Source of the DNA: a virus
Reading direction: 5' to 3' (one strand)
Virus record (IMG/VR): IMGVR_UViG_3300044641_001797
Coordinates: 1 to 31,070 of that record
DNA length: 31,070 nt
Both the position numbers and the translations under genes were made by a program. The notes beneath the pieces are model-generated. The model did not search any database, was not told the DNA's origin, and saw only the letters and a program-made list of their open reading frames with translations. Positions 23,482 through 28,694 of the stretch are shown here, piece after piece (within the stretch, counting starts at the first letter, position 1; each line of letters begins with the position of its first letter).

Positions 23482-24369
23482 AGAACAAAATTTAGCAATT
23501 CAGAACTAACTCACATTTGGGCAAATCAAACTCAAACACATGGCAAAGGCTCAAACATGTTTTTTGAATATGACAGTATTTATTCATATGGATATCACTT
23601 TAAATTAGCTCAACACATAACAAACAAAGACGGCAAAAAATGTGTATTTTTAAATGACAGGAGCTATTCAAATACAACTAGTAAACATCAAAGACTAGTT
23701 TGGAGATCTATTCCCGCAAATGTTGAGTTTTTTAAAGTACAAACTTTTTTTAATGATATTGAGAACTCGTCAACCGCACATTTAGAGAATTTAAAATCTT
23801 ATTTAGTATATGCAAAAGACAGTCAAGCAAAAACACTGACGGCAACTAAGTTAAAAAACGGATACATAGAACAAACAAAAATATTAATTGACATTTTTGA
23901 AAAATATGTCTCTTTTTTTGGCTTAAGTGAGTTTTTGTGGGAATATAAAACCTTGCAAAATAGATATAACGAGTTAACCAATTGGATATTTGAATACCAA
24001 AACTCGGAGGAGTTCAAAACATGGCAAATAAAAAAAGCCGAGAACGAAAAAAAGGCGGAGCAAAAGCGACTAGAAAAAGCAAAAGATGACATTTTACAAT
24101 TTAGATCCTTTAAAATATCATCAATTTATAATTTAGGTACATATTTTTTAAGATACAATAAAGAAACCGACAATATTGAGACAAGCGGAGGCGTAAAAAT
24201 GTCAAAAAATGTTTTTTTATCAGCTTACAACCGTTTTAAAAATAATGTTTTACAAGTTGGTCAACATGTCGGTGATTTTACATATAACGGAATAAAAGAC
24301 GGTTTTTTATCGGTTGGTTGCCATAAAATCAGCGTTGATGAGGTTGAGAATTTAGTACATATTTTATAG
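23479..24369 (+). CDS. Protein of unknown function (296 aa) upstream of the ribozyme
   Basis: The N-terminus carries a conserved-looking block: FSNSELTHIWANQTQ, then MFFEYDSIYSYGYHFKLAQHI and CVFLNDRSYSNTTSKHQ. This resembles a family of unknown function common in phages and small circular elements of Bacteroidetes (I recall it as DUF8033; not checked). The middle is a charged helix (EFKTWQIKKAENEKKAEQKRLEKAKDD) and the end, ETSGGVKMSKNVFL ... GCHKISVDEVENLV, forms a second conserved block. No catalytic motif is evident. The TAG stop (24367-24369) is immediately followed by the hammerhead ribozyme, and the stop lies in the predicted bulge of extended stem I. Confidence 0.75.
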   Translation: MRTKFSNSELTHIWANQTQTHGKGSNMFFEYDSIYSYGYHFKLAQHITNKDGKKCVFLNDRSYSNTTSKHQRLVWRSIPANVEFFKVQTFFNDIENSSTAHLENLKSYLVYAKDSQAKTLTATKLKNGYIEQTKILIDIFEKYVSFFGLSEFLWEYKTLQNRYNELTNWIFEYQNSEEFKTWQIKKAENEKKAEQKRLEKAKDDILQFRSFKISSIYNLGTYFLRYNKETDNIETSGGVKMSKNVFLSAYNRFKNNVLQVGQHVGDFTYNGIKDGFLSVGCHKISVDEVENLVHIL

Positions 24370-24433
24370 GGTTAACTGACGAGCTGTTAAATTCAGCGAA
24401 ATAAAGGGGCTATTTAGCCCTTTTATATTAACC
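24370..24433 (+). ncRNA. Type I hammerhead self-cleaving ribozyme
   Basis: All parts of the hammerhead consensus are present in order. Stem I 5' strand GGTTAA is at 24370-24375 and the core CTGACGA at 24376-24382. Stem II is GCTG/CAGC (24383-24386 with 24394-24397) with a 7-base loop and the required G-C first pair. Core GAAA follows at 24398-24401. Stem III pairs 24402-24411 with 24416-24425 (10 bp, one G-T wobble, loop ATTT). The A at 24401 pairs with T 24426, and A 24427 is the H17 cleavage-site base. Stem I 3' strand TTAACC (24428-24433) pairs exactly with the 5' strand. Cleavage is expected between 24427 and 24428. Stem I may continue past a bulge (24366-24369) through ATTTT (24361-24365) with AAAAT (24434-24438). 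Both ends leave through stem I, so it is type I. Stem III by itself looks like a terminator, but the complete core explains more. Confidence 0.93.
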
Positions 24434-24446
24434 AAAATAAATAACA

Positions 24447-24674
24447 ATGTTTACAAGGATTAACAATGACACAAACGGCAACCCTCGTTATTGTGTACAT
24501 TATTTACAAATTGCGGACACATATGAAAGAGCCCTTTTTTTAGCTCGTCATTTAGGAGGTCGTAAATTCCACAATAAGCAATACGGCGGAGGTATTGCTT
24601 TTCAGTCTTACAATACCGACCAATTAGCCGAAAAGATAGCTAAAATAAAACAAGACGAGTTTTTAGCAAAATAA
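24447..24674 (+). CDS. Hypothetical early protein (75 aa) downstream of the ribozyme
   Basis: It reads MFTRINNDTNGNPRYCVHYL, then YERALFLARHLGGRKFHNKQYGGGIAFQSY and a helix (LAEKIAKIKQDEF). The basic HNKQYGGG block suggests a conserved small protein; similar ones occur in Bacteroidetes phages next to the 296-aa family, from memory. Its start codon lies 19 bases after the predicted ribozyme cut, so the cleaved message would carry a 5'-hydroxyl and a very short leader. Function unknown. Confidence 0.75.
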   Translation: MFTRINNDTNGNPRYCVHYLQIADTYERALFLARHLGGRKFHNKQYGGGIAFQSYNTDQLAEKIAKIKQDEFLAK

Positions 24675-24751
24675 GACTAAATAAAGGCTTTATTTTTTAG
24701 GTTGGTATGTCTATACTAATCACAAAAGATAATCCAATTTTAGGGGTATAA

Positions 24752-24778
24752 ATAGGCAAAAATATGTCTTTTGCCTAT
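24752..24778 (+). promoter_or_regulatory. Perfect 10-bp inverted repeat (operator or RNA hairpin)
   Basis: ATAGGCAAAA (24752-24761) and TTTTGCCTAT (24769-24778) are exact reverse complements around the 7-base loop ATATGTC. No T-run follows, so it is not a standard terminator. It could bind a dimeric protein or fold in RNA. Confidence 0.6.
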
Positions 24779-24874
24779 GGCTTAGTATGTCAATTAACCA
24801 ATTTGCTTAGTGTATTTTGTACACATACGATTGTTAGTTAATATGCAAACTAATTGCAACTATTTAACAGTCGC

Positions 24875-24992
24875 AAAAACCCGCCAAAAACCCTATGCAA
24901 AAACTCCCCAAAAACTTTCCAAAAACCCCGCAAAAATCTTTTGTGATTTCCTTAACAAAAAACCTGCTAAAAACTTCAAAATATAACAAAAA
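24875..24992 (+). other. Helically phased A-tract array, probable bent DNA
   Basis: Runs of five A begin at 24875, 24886, 24899, 24910, 24921 and 24932, then 24957 (A6), 24969, 24978 (A4) and 24988. Most spacings are 10-13 bases, close to one helical turn, separated by C-rich bases. Phased A tracts of this kind are known to curve DNA and occur at origins and strong promoters. It ends about 40 bases before the gene at 25035. Confidence 0.65.
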
Positions 24993-25034
24993 CTTCCTAA
25001 TTTTACCAAATATTTTAAACTTAAACAAAAAACT

Positions 25035-25235
25035 ATGAAAAAATTTGAATTTATCTGTAAGACAGATTTAATCACAGGTCAAACCTGTTGGTTAACAAGA
25101 GAAGACGGACTTTACGTTCCAAGTAGCTTAAGATTAAGCAAAGATGAAGCCTATGAAATTTTCGTAAAGCTATCAAATCAAGACCCGTTGGAAATGTTCG
25201 AAATCATCGAGACAAAAACTTCCCCCAACGAATAA
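25035..25235 (+). CDS. Hypothetical early protein (66 aa)
   Basis: This is a small soluble protein, MKKFEFICKTDLITGQTCWL, then EDGLYVPSSLRLSKDEAYEIF and LEMFEIIETKTS. The beta-hairpin then helix pattern is plausible for a small phage regulatory or inhibitor protein, but no family is recognised. First gene after the bent-DNA region; leader ACAAAAAACTATGAA is like that of the gene at 22832. Confidence 0.6.
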   Translation: MKKFEFICKTDLITGQTCWLTREDGLYVPSSLRLSKDEAYEIFVKLSNQDPLEMFEIIETKTSPNE

Positions 25236-25256
25236 AACAAAAACCCCTAAAAACCC

Positions 25257-25484
25257 ATGAACAAGATTACTCAAGACTTAAAAAGAAAAGGAGTTAAAGA
25301 AGAACTAACCTATGTAAATTCCAATGGTAAAATTTCAAAGCGTTTTACCTACAAAGGAATGATTATAAAATGGGATAATTTTATCCTAAATGGTAAATTC
25401 TATTATTGGCGAGCTTCTTTCTATGCGAGTCTTGAGGCTTGCGTGGCTGGAATTGAAAGACACATTAACCATTTTAAAAAGTAA
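25257..25484 (+). CDS. Hypothetical early protein (75 aa)
   Basis: It reads MNKITQDLKRKGVKEELTYV, then SKRFTYKGMIIKWDNFILNGKFYYW and a C-terminal helix (SLEACVAGIERHINHFKK). Basic and aromatic with a strand-rich middle, perhaps nucleic-acid binding. It lies 21 bases after the previous stop and 3 bases before the next gene, in one operon. No family recognised. Confidence 0.6.
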   Translation: MNKITQDLKRKGVKEELTYVNSNGKISKRFTYKGMIIKWDNFILNGKFYYWRASFYASLEACVAGIERHINHFKK

Positions 25485-25487
25485 ACT

Positions 25488-25688
25488 ATGAATGAGGTAA
25501 AAGATTATAGATCCATGATTAGACATGGAGATATCAAAAATCTTATGCGATTAACAGGCTTTAGCCGTTATTTAATTGAGACAAGAATTGAAAAAGGTGA
25601 TTGGGAAATGAACGAAATCCTAAAAACCTACTTTGAAAAGAGATTGCAAACGCTAAAAAACCAACTAAATGACTACACCGAAAGCTAA
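25488..25688 (+). CDS. Small helix-turn-helix-like protein (66 aa)
   Basis: The stretch YRSMIRHGDIKNLMRLTGFSRYLIETRIEKGDW (about 7-39) reads like a helix-turn-helix, with the 'LTGFSRYLIETRI' part as turn and recognition helix, followed by a helical, basic end. It could be a small transcription or replication regulator. It overlaps the DnaA domain-IV gene by 20 bases, so the two are translated together. Family not certain. Confidence 0.55.
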   Translation: MNEVKDYRSMIRHGDIKNLMRLTGFSRYLIETRIEKGDWEMNEILKTYFEKRLQTLKNQLNDYTES

Positions 25689-26049
25689 AAGAGTTCCAAG
25701 AGGCACATTGCTGGCGCACAAAAGACTTGAATTAGATCACGAAGTTTATAATCAAGTGATTGAAATCGTGGCGAATGAATTTGGATTGCCTGTAAATAAA
25801 ATGATTTGTAGAAGGAGAAATTTTGAGCTCGTTTTAGCAAGAAACATGGCTTTTTATATTTTACACACAACTTACAGACAAAGAGCATCGCAAATTGCGC
25901 CATATTTTCACAGAGACAGAACAACAGTTTTACACGCTGTAAATAATTTTAGCAGAGATTTAAGATTTATTCCTTTTTATATGGAAAGATATGAGTCAAT
26001 TTTAAAAACTCTTGGCAGATTACCAGAAGTTATTTACGCCTTACAATAA
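25669..26049 (+). CDS. Standalone DnaA domain-IV-like protein (126 aa)
   Basis: Residues ~27-95 follow the C-terminal DNA-binding domain of the bacterial initiator DnaA: VIEIVANEFGLPVNKMICRRR, then VLARNMAFYILHTTY, RASQIAPYFHRDRTTVLHAV. The last part matches the DnaA signature (RDHTTVLHA in the host protein; DRTTVLHAV at 83-91 here). There is no room for the AAA+ ATPase or DnaB-binding domains, so it can bind DNA but not open an origin alone. It may guide the phage initiator or block host DnaA. No perfect DnaA box (TTATCCACA) was found in the window. Confidence 0.8.
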   Translation: MTTPKAKRVPRGTLLAHKRLELDHEVYNQVIEIVANEFGLPVNKMICRRRNFELVLARNMAFYILHTTYRQRASQIAPYFHRDRTTVLHAVNNFSRDLRFIPFYMERYESILKTLGRLPEVIYALQ

Positions 26050-26067
26050 ACCATAAACCAACACAAT

Positions 26068-26262
26068 ATGTTATCATCATTTCATTTAATGTCTGACAAC
26101 GACAAAAAACTCCTCGTTGCAAAAATCTTGCACGAAATAAATTATTCTCAAGCTTCATTTGATTTAATTACTTCGTTAATTAAAGTTTGGGAACAATATC
26201 CAACAAGACAAGCGCAATTCTTTAACACACAAAACACATACAATGGAATTACAAAAAACTAA
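26068..26262 (+). CDS. Hypothetical early protein (64 aa)
   Basis: This is a 64-residue helical protein: MLSSFHLMSDNDKKLLVAKI, then HEINYSQASFDLITSLIKVWEQY. It overlaps the next gene by 20 bases, as do other pairs in this operon. No family recognised; position suggests a replication or recombination accessory. Confidence 0.6.
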   Translation: MLSSFHLMSDNDKKLLVAKILHEINYSQASFDLITSLIKVWEQYPTRQAQFFNTQNTYNGITKN

Positions 26263-26929
26263 TCCGAGCTACGAATTAATTAACAAAGATTCGATGCTTC
26301 AGCTTTCAAATGAATTAAGCAAATTAATTAAAGAAAAAGGATTAAGCTCAAATATTCAAGGAAAGCAATTCGTAAACGTTGAAGGCTGGCAATTTGCTGG
26401 AGCTTCGTTAGGCCTTATGCCGATAATTACTGACACAAAAGATTTATCCAATGAAAATACTATTAAGTACATGGCTACTTGTGAAGTTCGTAATATTAAC
26501 ACTGGCTTGGTCGTTGCAACTGGTATTGCTTTGTGTTCCAATGCAGAAAAAACTAAGCGTTATTTTGATGAATACGCTATTTTGTCAATGGCTCAGACTC
26601 GAGCAATTGGCAAGGCGTATCGTAACCTTTTAGCTTGGCTTATGAAAGCTGCAGGATTTGAAGCTACACCAGCAGAGGAGATGGACTTTGCAGTACAAGA
26701 AGTAAAAATAAAGGTACCATCAGAACCAGAAAACCATAGCATAAAAGAAGTTTTTGCTGAGATAGTAGAAGAAGGACCAAGTAAAGAAGAAATAATGTTT
26801 GAGATTGCTAAATGTACTAAGCTAAAGCAATTAACTGACTTGTATTATGGATATAAACAAGCATTTGATTCTGATGAAAATTTAATGTCAGTATTGAAAG
26901 CTAAAAAAGATAATTTAACCAAAAAATAA
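26243..26929 (+). CDS. Possible recombination or ssDNA-annealing protein (228 aa)
   Basis: The core has VEGWQFAGASLGLMPI (~47-62), an AT(C)EVRN-type strand, GLVVATGIALCS, and DEYAILSMAQTRAIGKAYRNLLAWLMKAAGFEATPAEEM (~108-146). This 'AxxSMAQTRAIxKAxR...AGxEATPAEEM' block recurs in many phage proteins encoded beside replication genes, and some are thought to be Rad52/ERF-like annealing proteins, but the family role is not settled. C-terminal ~80 residues are a charged helical region. It precedes a helical protein and the replisome genes, which suits a role in DNA metabolism. Confidence 0.5.
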   Translation: MELQKTNPSYELINKDSMLQLSNELSKLIKEKGLSSNIQGKQFVNVEGWQFAGASLGLMPIITDTKDLSNENTIKYMATCEVRNINTGLVVATGIALCSNAEKTKRYFDEYAILSMAQTRAIGKAYRNLLAWLMKAAGFEATPAEEMDFAVQEVKIKVPSEPENHSIKEVFAEIVEEGPSKEEIMFEIAKCTKLKQLTDLYYGYKQAFDSDENLMSVLKAKKDNLTKK

Positions 26930-26933
26930 AAAC

Positions 26934-27398
26934 ATGAGTTTAGAATTATTACCCAAAATTGAATTGAGTAGCATTGAGCCTACAAAATTTAACATCGAAT
27001 TATTAAAGCAAACAATCGTTTCTCATTTTAGAGAATCAGGCGCATCGCCTTTAGAAATGCTTGTTAAGTCTGAAGCTTTACAACAGCTTTTAGATGGAAT
27101 TAGAGCAGAATTAAAAGAAGATGTGATTGCTGAGTTAGAAAAATATCCTCAAGGCAAAGCAGATATTTTAGGAGCCGAGTTATCCAAAATGGAATCAGGC
27201 GTAAAGTATGCTTACGATGGAGATTACACATGGCAAAAACTTAATCAGGAAGTTGAGGCTGTTAAGTACAAATTAAAAGAAAGGGAAGGTTTACTTAAGG
27301 CAATCAAAGAACCTTTGGTTGATCCTGAAACTGGTGAGATGATTTATCCTGCACCAAAGTACAGCACTACTACTTTTAAAATAAGCCTAAAAAAATAG
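26934..27398 (+). CDS. Conserved-looking helical protein (154 aa), function unknown
   Basis: The 154-residue protein opens MSLELLPKIELSSIEPTKF. A helical middle contains DILGAELSKMESGVKYAYDGDYTWQKL, then VKYKLKEREGLLKAIKEP, ending in a beta strand YSTTTFKISLKK. The 'GVKYAYDGDYTW ... KEREGLLKAI ... STTTFKISL' pattern recurs in Bacteroidetes phages, from memory, always as a hypothetical protein beside recombination genes. No nuclease or polymerase motif seen. Confidence 0.6.
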   Translation: MSLELLPKIELSSIEPTKFNIELLKQTIVSHFRESGASPLEMLVKSEALQQLLDGIRAELKEDVIAELEKYPQGKADILGAELSKMESGVKYAYDGDYTWQKLNQEVEAVKYKLKEREGLLKAIKEPLVDPETGEMIYPAPKYSTTTFKISLKK

Positions 27399-27400
27399 CC

Positions 27401-27595
27401 ATGAGATTAGGAACCTACACCGACACACTTGAATTAGAAAACGAGATGTTAAGAGACAAGGTTAAAAAACTTCAAGAGCAGCTTACGCCTTATCTTGAGG
27501 CTGAAAAAAATATGATGAATATAATTAATGAGTCTCAGAAATTAGATCAAGGAATAAACAACATGATGAATTTCTATAGACAAAAAACTTTATAA
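27401..27595 (+). CDS. Small coiled-coil protein (64 aa)
   Basis: It begins MRLGTYTDTLELENEMLRDK, with a heptad-like stretch (LELENEMLRDKVKKLQEQL) at about 10-28 and a Met/Asn-rich end (NNMMNFYRQ). Probably a dimeric coiled coil. Its ATG is two bases after the previous stop. Function unknown. Confidence 0.6.
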   Translation: MRLGTYTDTLELENEMLRDKVKKLQEQLTPYLEAEKNMMNIINESQKLDQGINNMMNFYRQKTL

Positions 27596-27601
27596 ACTTA
27601 T

Positions 27602-27664
27602 AGCCCCCTACAATTATTATTTAACTTAGTGGTGTGAGTTATGTTTCAAAAGGGGGCTTTTTTA
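27602..27664 (+). terminator. Terminator-like hairpin with a long loop before a short gene
   Basis: AGCCCCCT (27602-27609) pairs with AGGGGGCT (27651-27658) and six T follow, with a 41-base loop. The loop holds TTTAACTTAGTGGTGTGAG, which resembles the promoter-like stretch TTTAACTTTGTAGTGAG at 27979. The T-run ends 5 bases before the ATG at 27669, so termination and the next leader overlap. Confidence 0.55.
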
Positions 27665-27668
27665 TTTT

Positions 27669-27785
27669 ATGAAATACATTAAATTTTTTTTGATTAGTGC
27701 TCCATTAGCAATAGCTTTACTTATAACAGCACACATTTATTTTGAATTAAAACGATTATATAATGGGTTTAGAATTAGAGCCTAA
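27669..27785 (+). CDS. Tiny membrane protein (38 aa)
   Basis: It begins MKYIKFFLISAPLAIALLIT, has one hydrophobic segment of about 18 residues after a basic start, and ends AHIYFELKRLYNGFRIRA. Topology fits a short inner-membrane peptide. It overlaps the next gene by 23 bases and begins right after the terminator-like hairpin. TTTTATTTTATGAA at its start is shared with the gene at 28080. Function unknown. Confidence 0.5.
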   Translation: MKYIKFFLISAPLAIALLITAHIYFELKRLYNGFRIRA

Positions 27786-27978
27786 TGGATTTGAAAATAA
27801 TATACCTATACGAATTATATTTACAGATGATAAGTCAGAAATATTGTTTCAATCTATAGCGGCAGCGAGTAGAAAGACAGGGATTAACCCTAAGACTATA
27901 AGGGATAGCTTAAATCCTATAGCTAAGAAGAAGTTTAAATATGAAGAAAGGCCTATAGTTTTTAGGATTAAGAAATAG
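27763..27978 (+). CDS. Orphan modular DNA-binding domain, NUMOD1-like (71 aa)
   Basis: The stretch ILFQSIAAASRKTGINPKTIRDSLNP (27-52) looks like NUMOD1/IENR1, the small helix-turn-helix module usually attached to HNH or GIY-YIG homing endonucleases, followed by FKYEERPIVFRI. Here it makes up nearly the whole protein, and no nuclease motif is present. It could be a relic of a homing endonuclease or a stand-alone DNA-binding regulator. Confidence 0.55.
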   Translation: MGLELEPNGFENNIPIRIIFTDDKSEILFQSIAAASRKTGINPKTIRDSLNPIAKKKFKYEERPIVFRIKK

Positions 27979-27980
27979 TT

Positions 27981-27988
27981 TAACTTTG
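27981..27988 (+). promoter_or_regulatory. Possible promoter box TAACTTTG before the kissing-loop leader
   Basis: TAACTTTG matches TAnnTTTG. A start 5-7 bases further on would place the transcript 5' end almost exactly at hairpin 1 (27992). No clear -33 TTG is present. Confidence 0.35.
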
Positions 27989-27991
27989 TAG

Positions 27992-28079
27992 TGAGTGTCG
28001 GATACTCATTTAGAACTTATTGCCCTTGAGATGAACCCCCAATCCGACTGGGGGGAATTTGATAGGGCTCTTTTATTTT
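27992..28079 (+). ncRNA. Structured leader RNA with a predicted kissing loop
   Basis: Hairpin 1 is TGAGT (27992-27996) with ACTCA (28004-28008) around the 7-base loop GTCGGAT. Hairpin 2 is CCCCCA (28036-28041) with TGGGGG (28049-28054) around the 7-base loop ATCCGAC. The two loops are exact reverse complements. Hairpin 2 is enclosed by GCCCT (28022-28026) with AGGGC (28064-28068), after which comes a U-rich CTCTTTTATTTT leading into the ATG at 28080. It may be a regulated leader or a short RNA ending at the U-run. It does not fit a riboswitch or ribozyme class that I know. Confidence 0.55.
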
Positions 28080-28694
28080 ATGAATCACAATTGGTACGCA
28101 GTATTACCTGCAAAAGTTTTACTAAGCAAAGAACTTACAGACAAACAAAAATTGCTTATCGCCTTAGTTTCTAATCTTTCTAACGAAAGAGGTTATTGCT
28201 TTGCATCTAACAAGTATTTAGGTGATTGCTTAGATTGTTCAGAATCTACAATTAAAGAACACCTCAAAAAACTCGAAGACTTAGGGATATTAGGTAGGAT
28301 TGTAAAGCTAAAACAAAATGGTGAAGTAGAGTTCAGATCATTGGTCATTAACATAGAGATACCCCAGCCAGAAAATACTACCACCCCAGCCGAAAAATCA
28401 ACCCACCCCCCAGCCGAAAAACTGGCCCATAATAACAAAGAATATAATAACAAAGTTAATAAGATATATAATAGCAAAGATGCCTTTGTTGGTAGGGTTA
28501 ATGAGTTTAGAGATAAACTTGGAAACCAATATCAGGCGTTCATAGACTATTGGACTGAAGCTAATGATAAAGGTAAAATGAGATTCCAGGACCAAAAATT
28601 CTTTGACATCAGTAGAAGAATAGCTACATGGGTAAAGAACTCAAAAAACTTTCAGCCAATAAATCAAGACGTACCTAAAATAAAACTCAAATGA
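28080..28694 (+). CDS. Replication initiator / helicase loader with winged helix (204 aa)
   Basis: Residues ~18-78 form a winged helix-turn-helix: ELTDKQKLLIALVSNLSNERG, then FASNKYLGDCLDCSESTIKEHLKKLEDLGIL, as in phage replication initiators. A Pro/Thr-rich linker (about 95-135) leads to a C-terminal block QAFIDYWTEANDKGKMRFQDQKFFDISRRIATWVKN that resembles helicase-loader ends. It overlaps the DnaB gene as ATGA, which supports partnership. I chose the ATG at 28080 (MNHNWYAVLP); an upstream TTG at 28059 falls inside the leader hairpins. Confidence 0.8.
   Translation: MNHNWYAVLPAKVLLSKELTDKQKLLIALVSNLSNERGYCFASNKYLGDCLDCSESTIKEHLKKLEDLGILGRIVKLKQNGEVEFRSLVINIEIPQPENTTTPAEKSTHPPAEKLAHNNKEYNNKVNKIYNSKDAFVGRVNEFRDKLGNQYQAFIDYWTEANDKGKMRFQDQKFFDISRRIATWVKNSKNFQPINQDVPKIKLK

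Larger units (their letters stand above)
24675..25034 (+). other. 360-bp non-coding gap with inverted repeats and phased A tracts
   Basis: No convincing gene is present. The first part has a weak AT-only hairpin with a T-run (24679-24700), then a perfect 10-bp inverted repeat (24752-24778), a GTGTA/TACAC hairpin (24810-24824) and ATTAAC/GTTAAT arms around it (24793-24798 and 24837-24842). TATGTC recurs at 24706, 24763 and 24786. The second part is the phased A-tract array. Such a layout between two co-directed early genes suits an origin or a regulatory site. Confidence 0.5.

Noticed and set aside
24402-24425. Stem and T-rich end read as an ordinary intrinsic terminator
   Set aside because: Only four T follow the stem and then A; the same stem fits exactly as stem III of the complete hammerhead core, which explains the flanking sequence as well. 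It could still slow polymerase.
26872-26900. CTGATGA followed by GAAA-like bases, a possible second hammerhead
   Set aside because: No stem II forms between the two core parts and it lies inside a coding region; no other full core was found on either strand, so a two-ribozyme circular RNA is not supported here.
27992-28068. Known kissing-loop or pseudoknot RNA classes (purine riboswitch, pistol ribozyme)
   Set aside because: The outer stem encloses only hairpin 2, not both hairpins as in purine riboswitches, and the conserved linkers of pistol ribozymes are absent.
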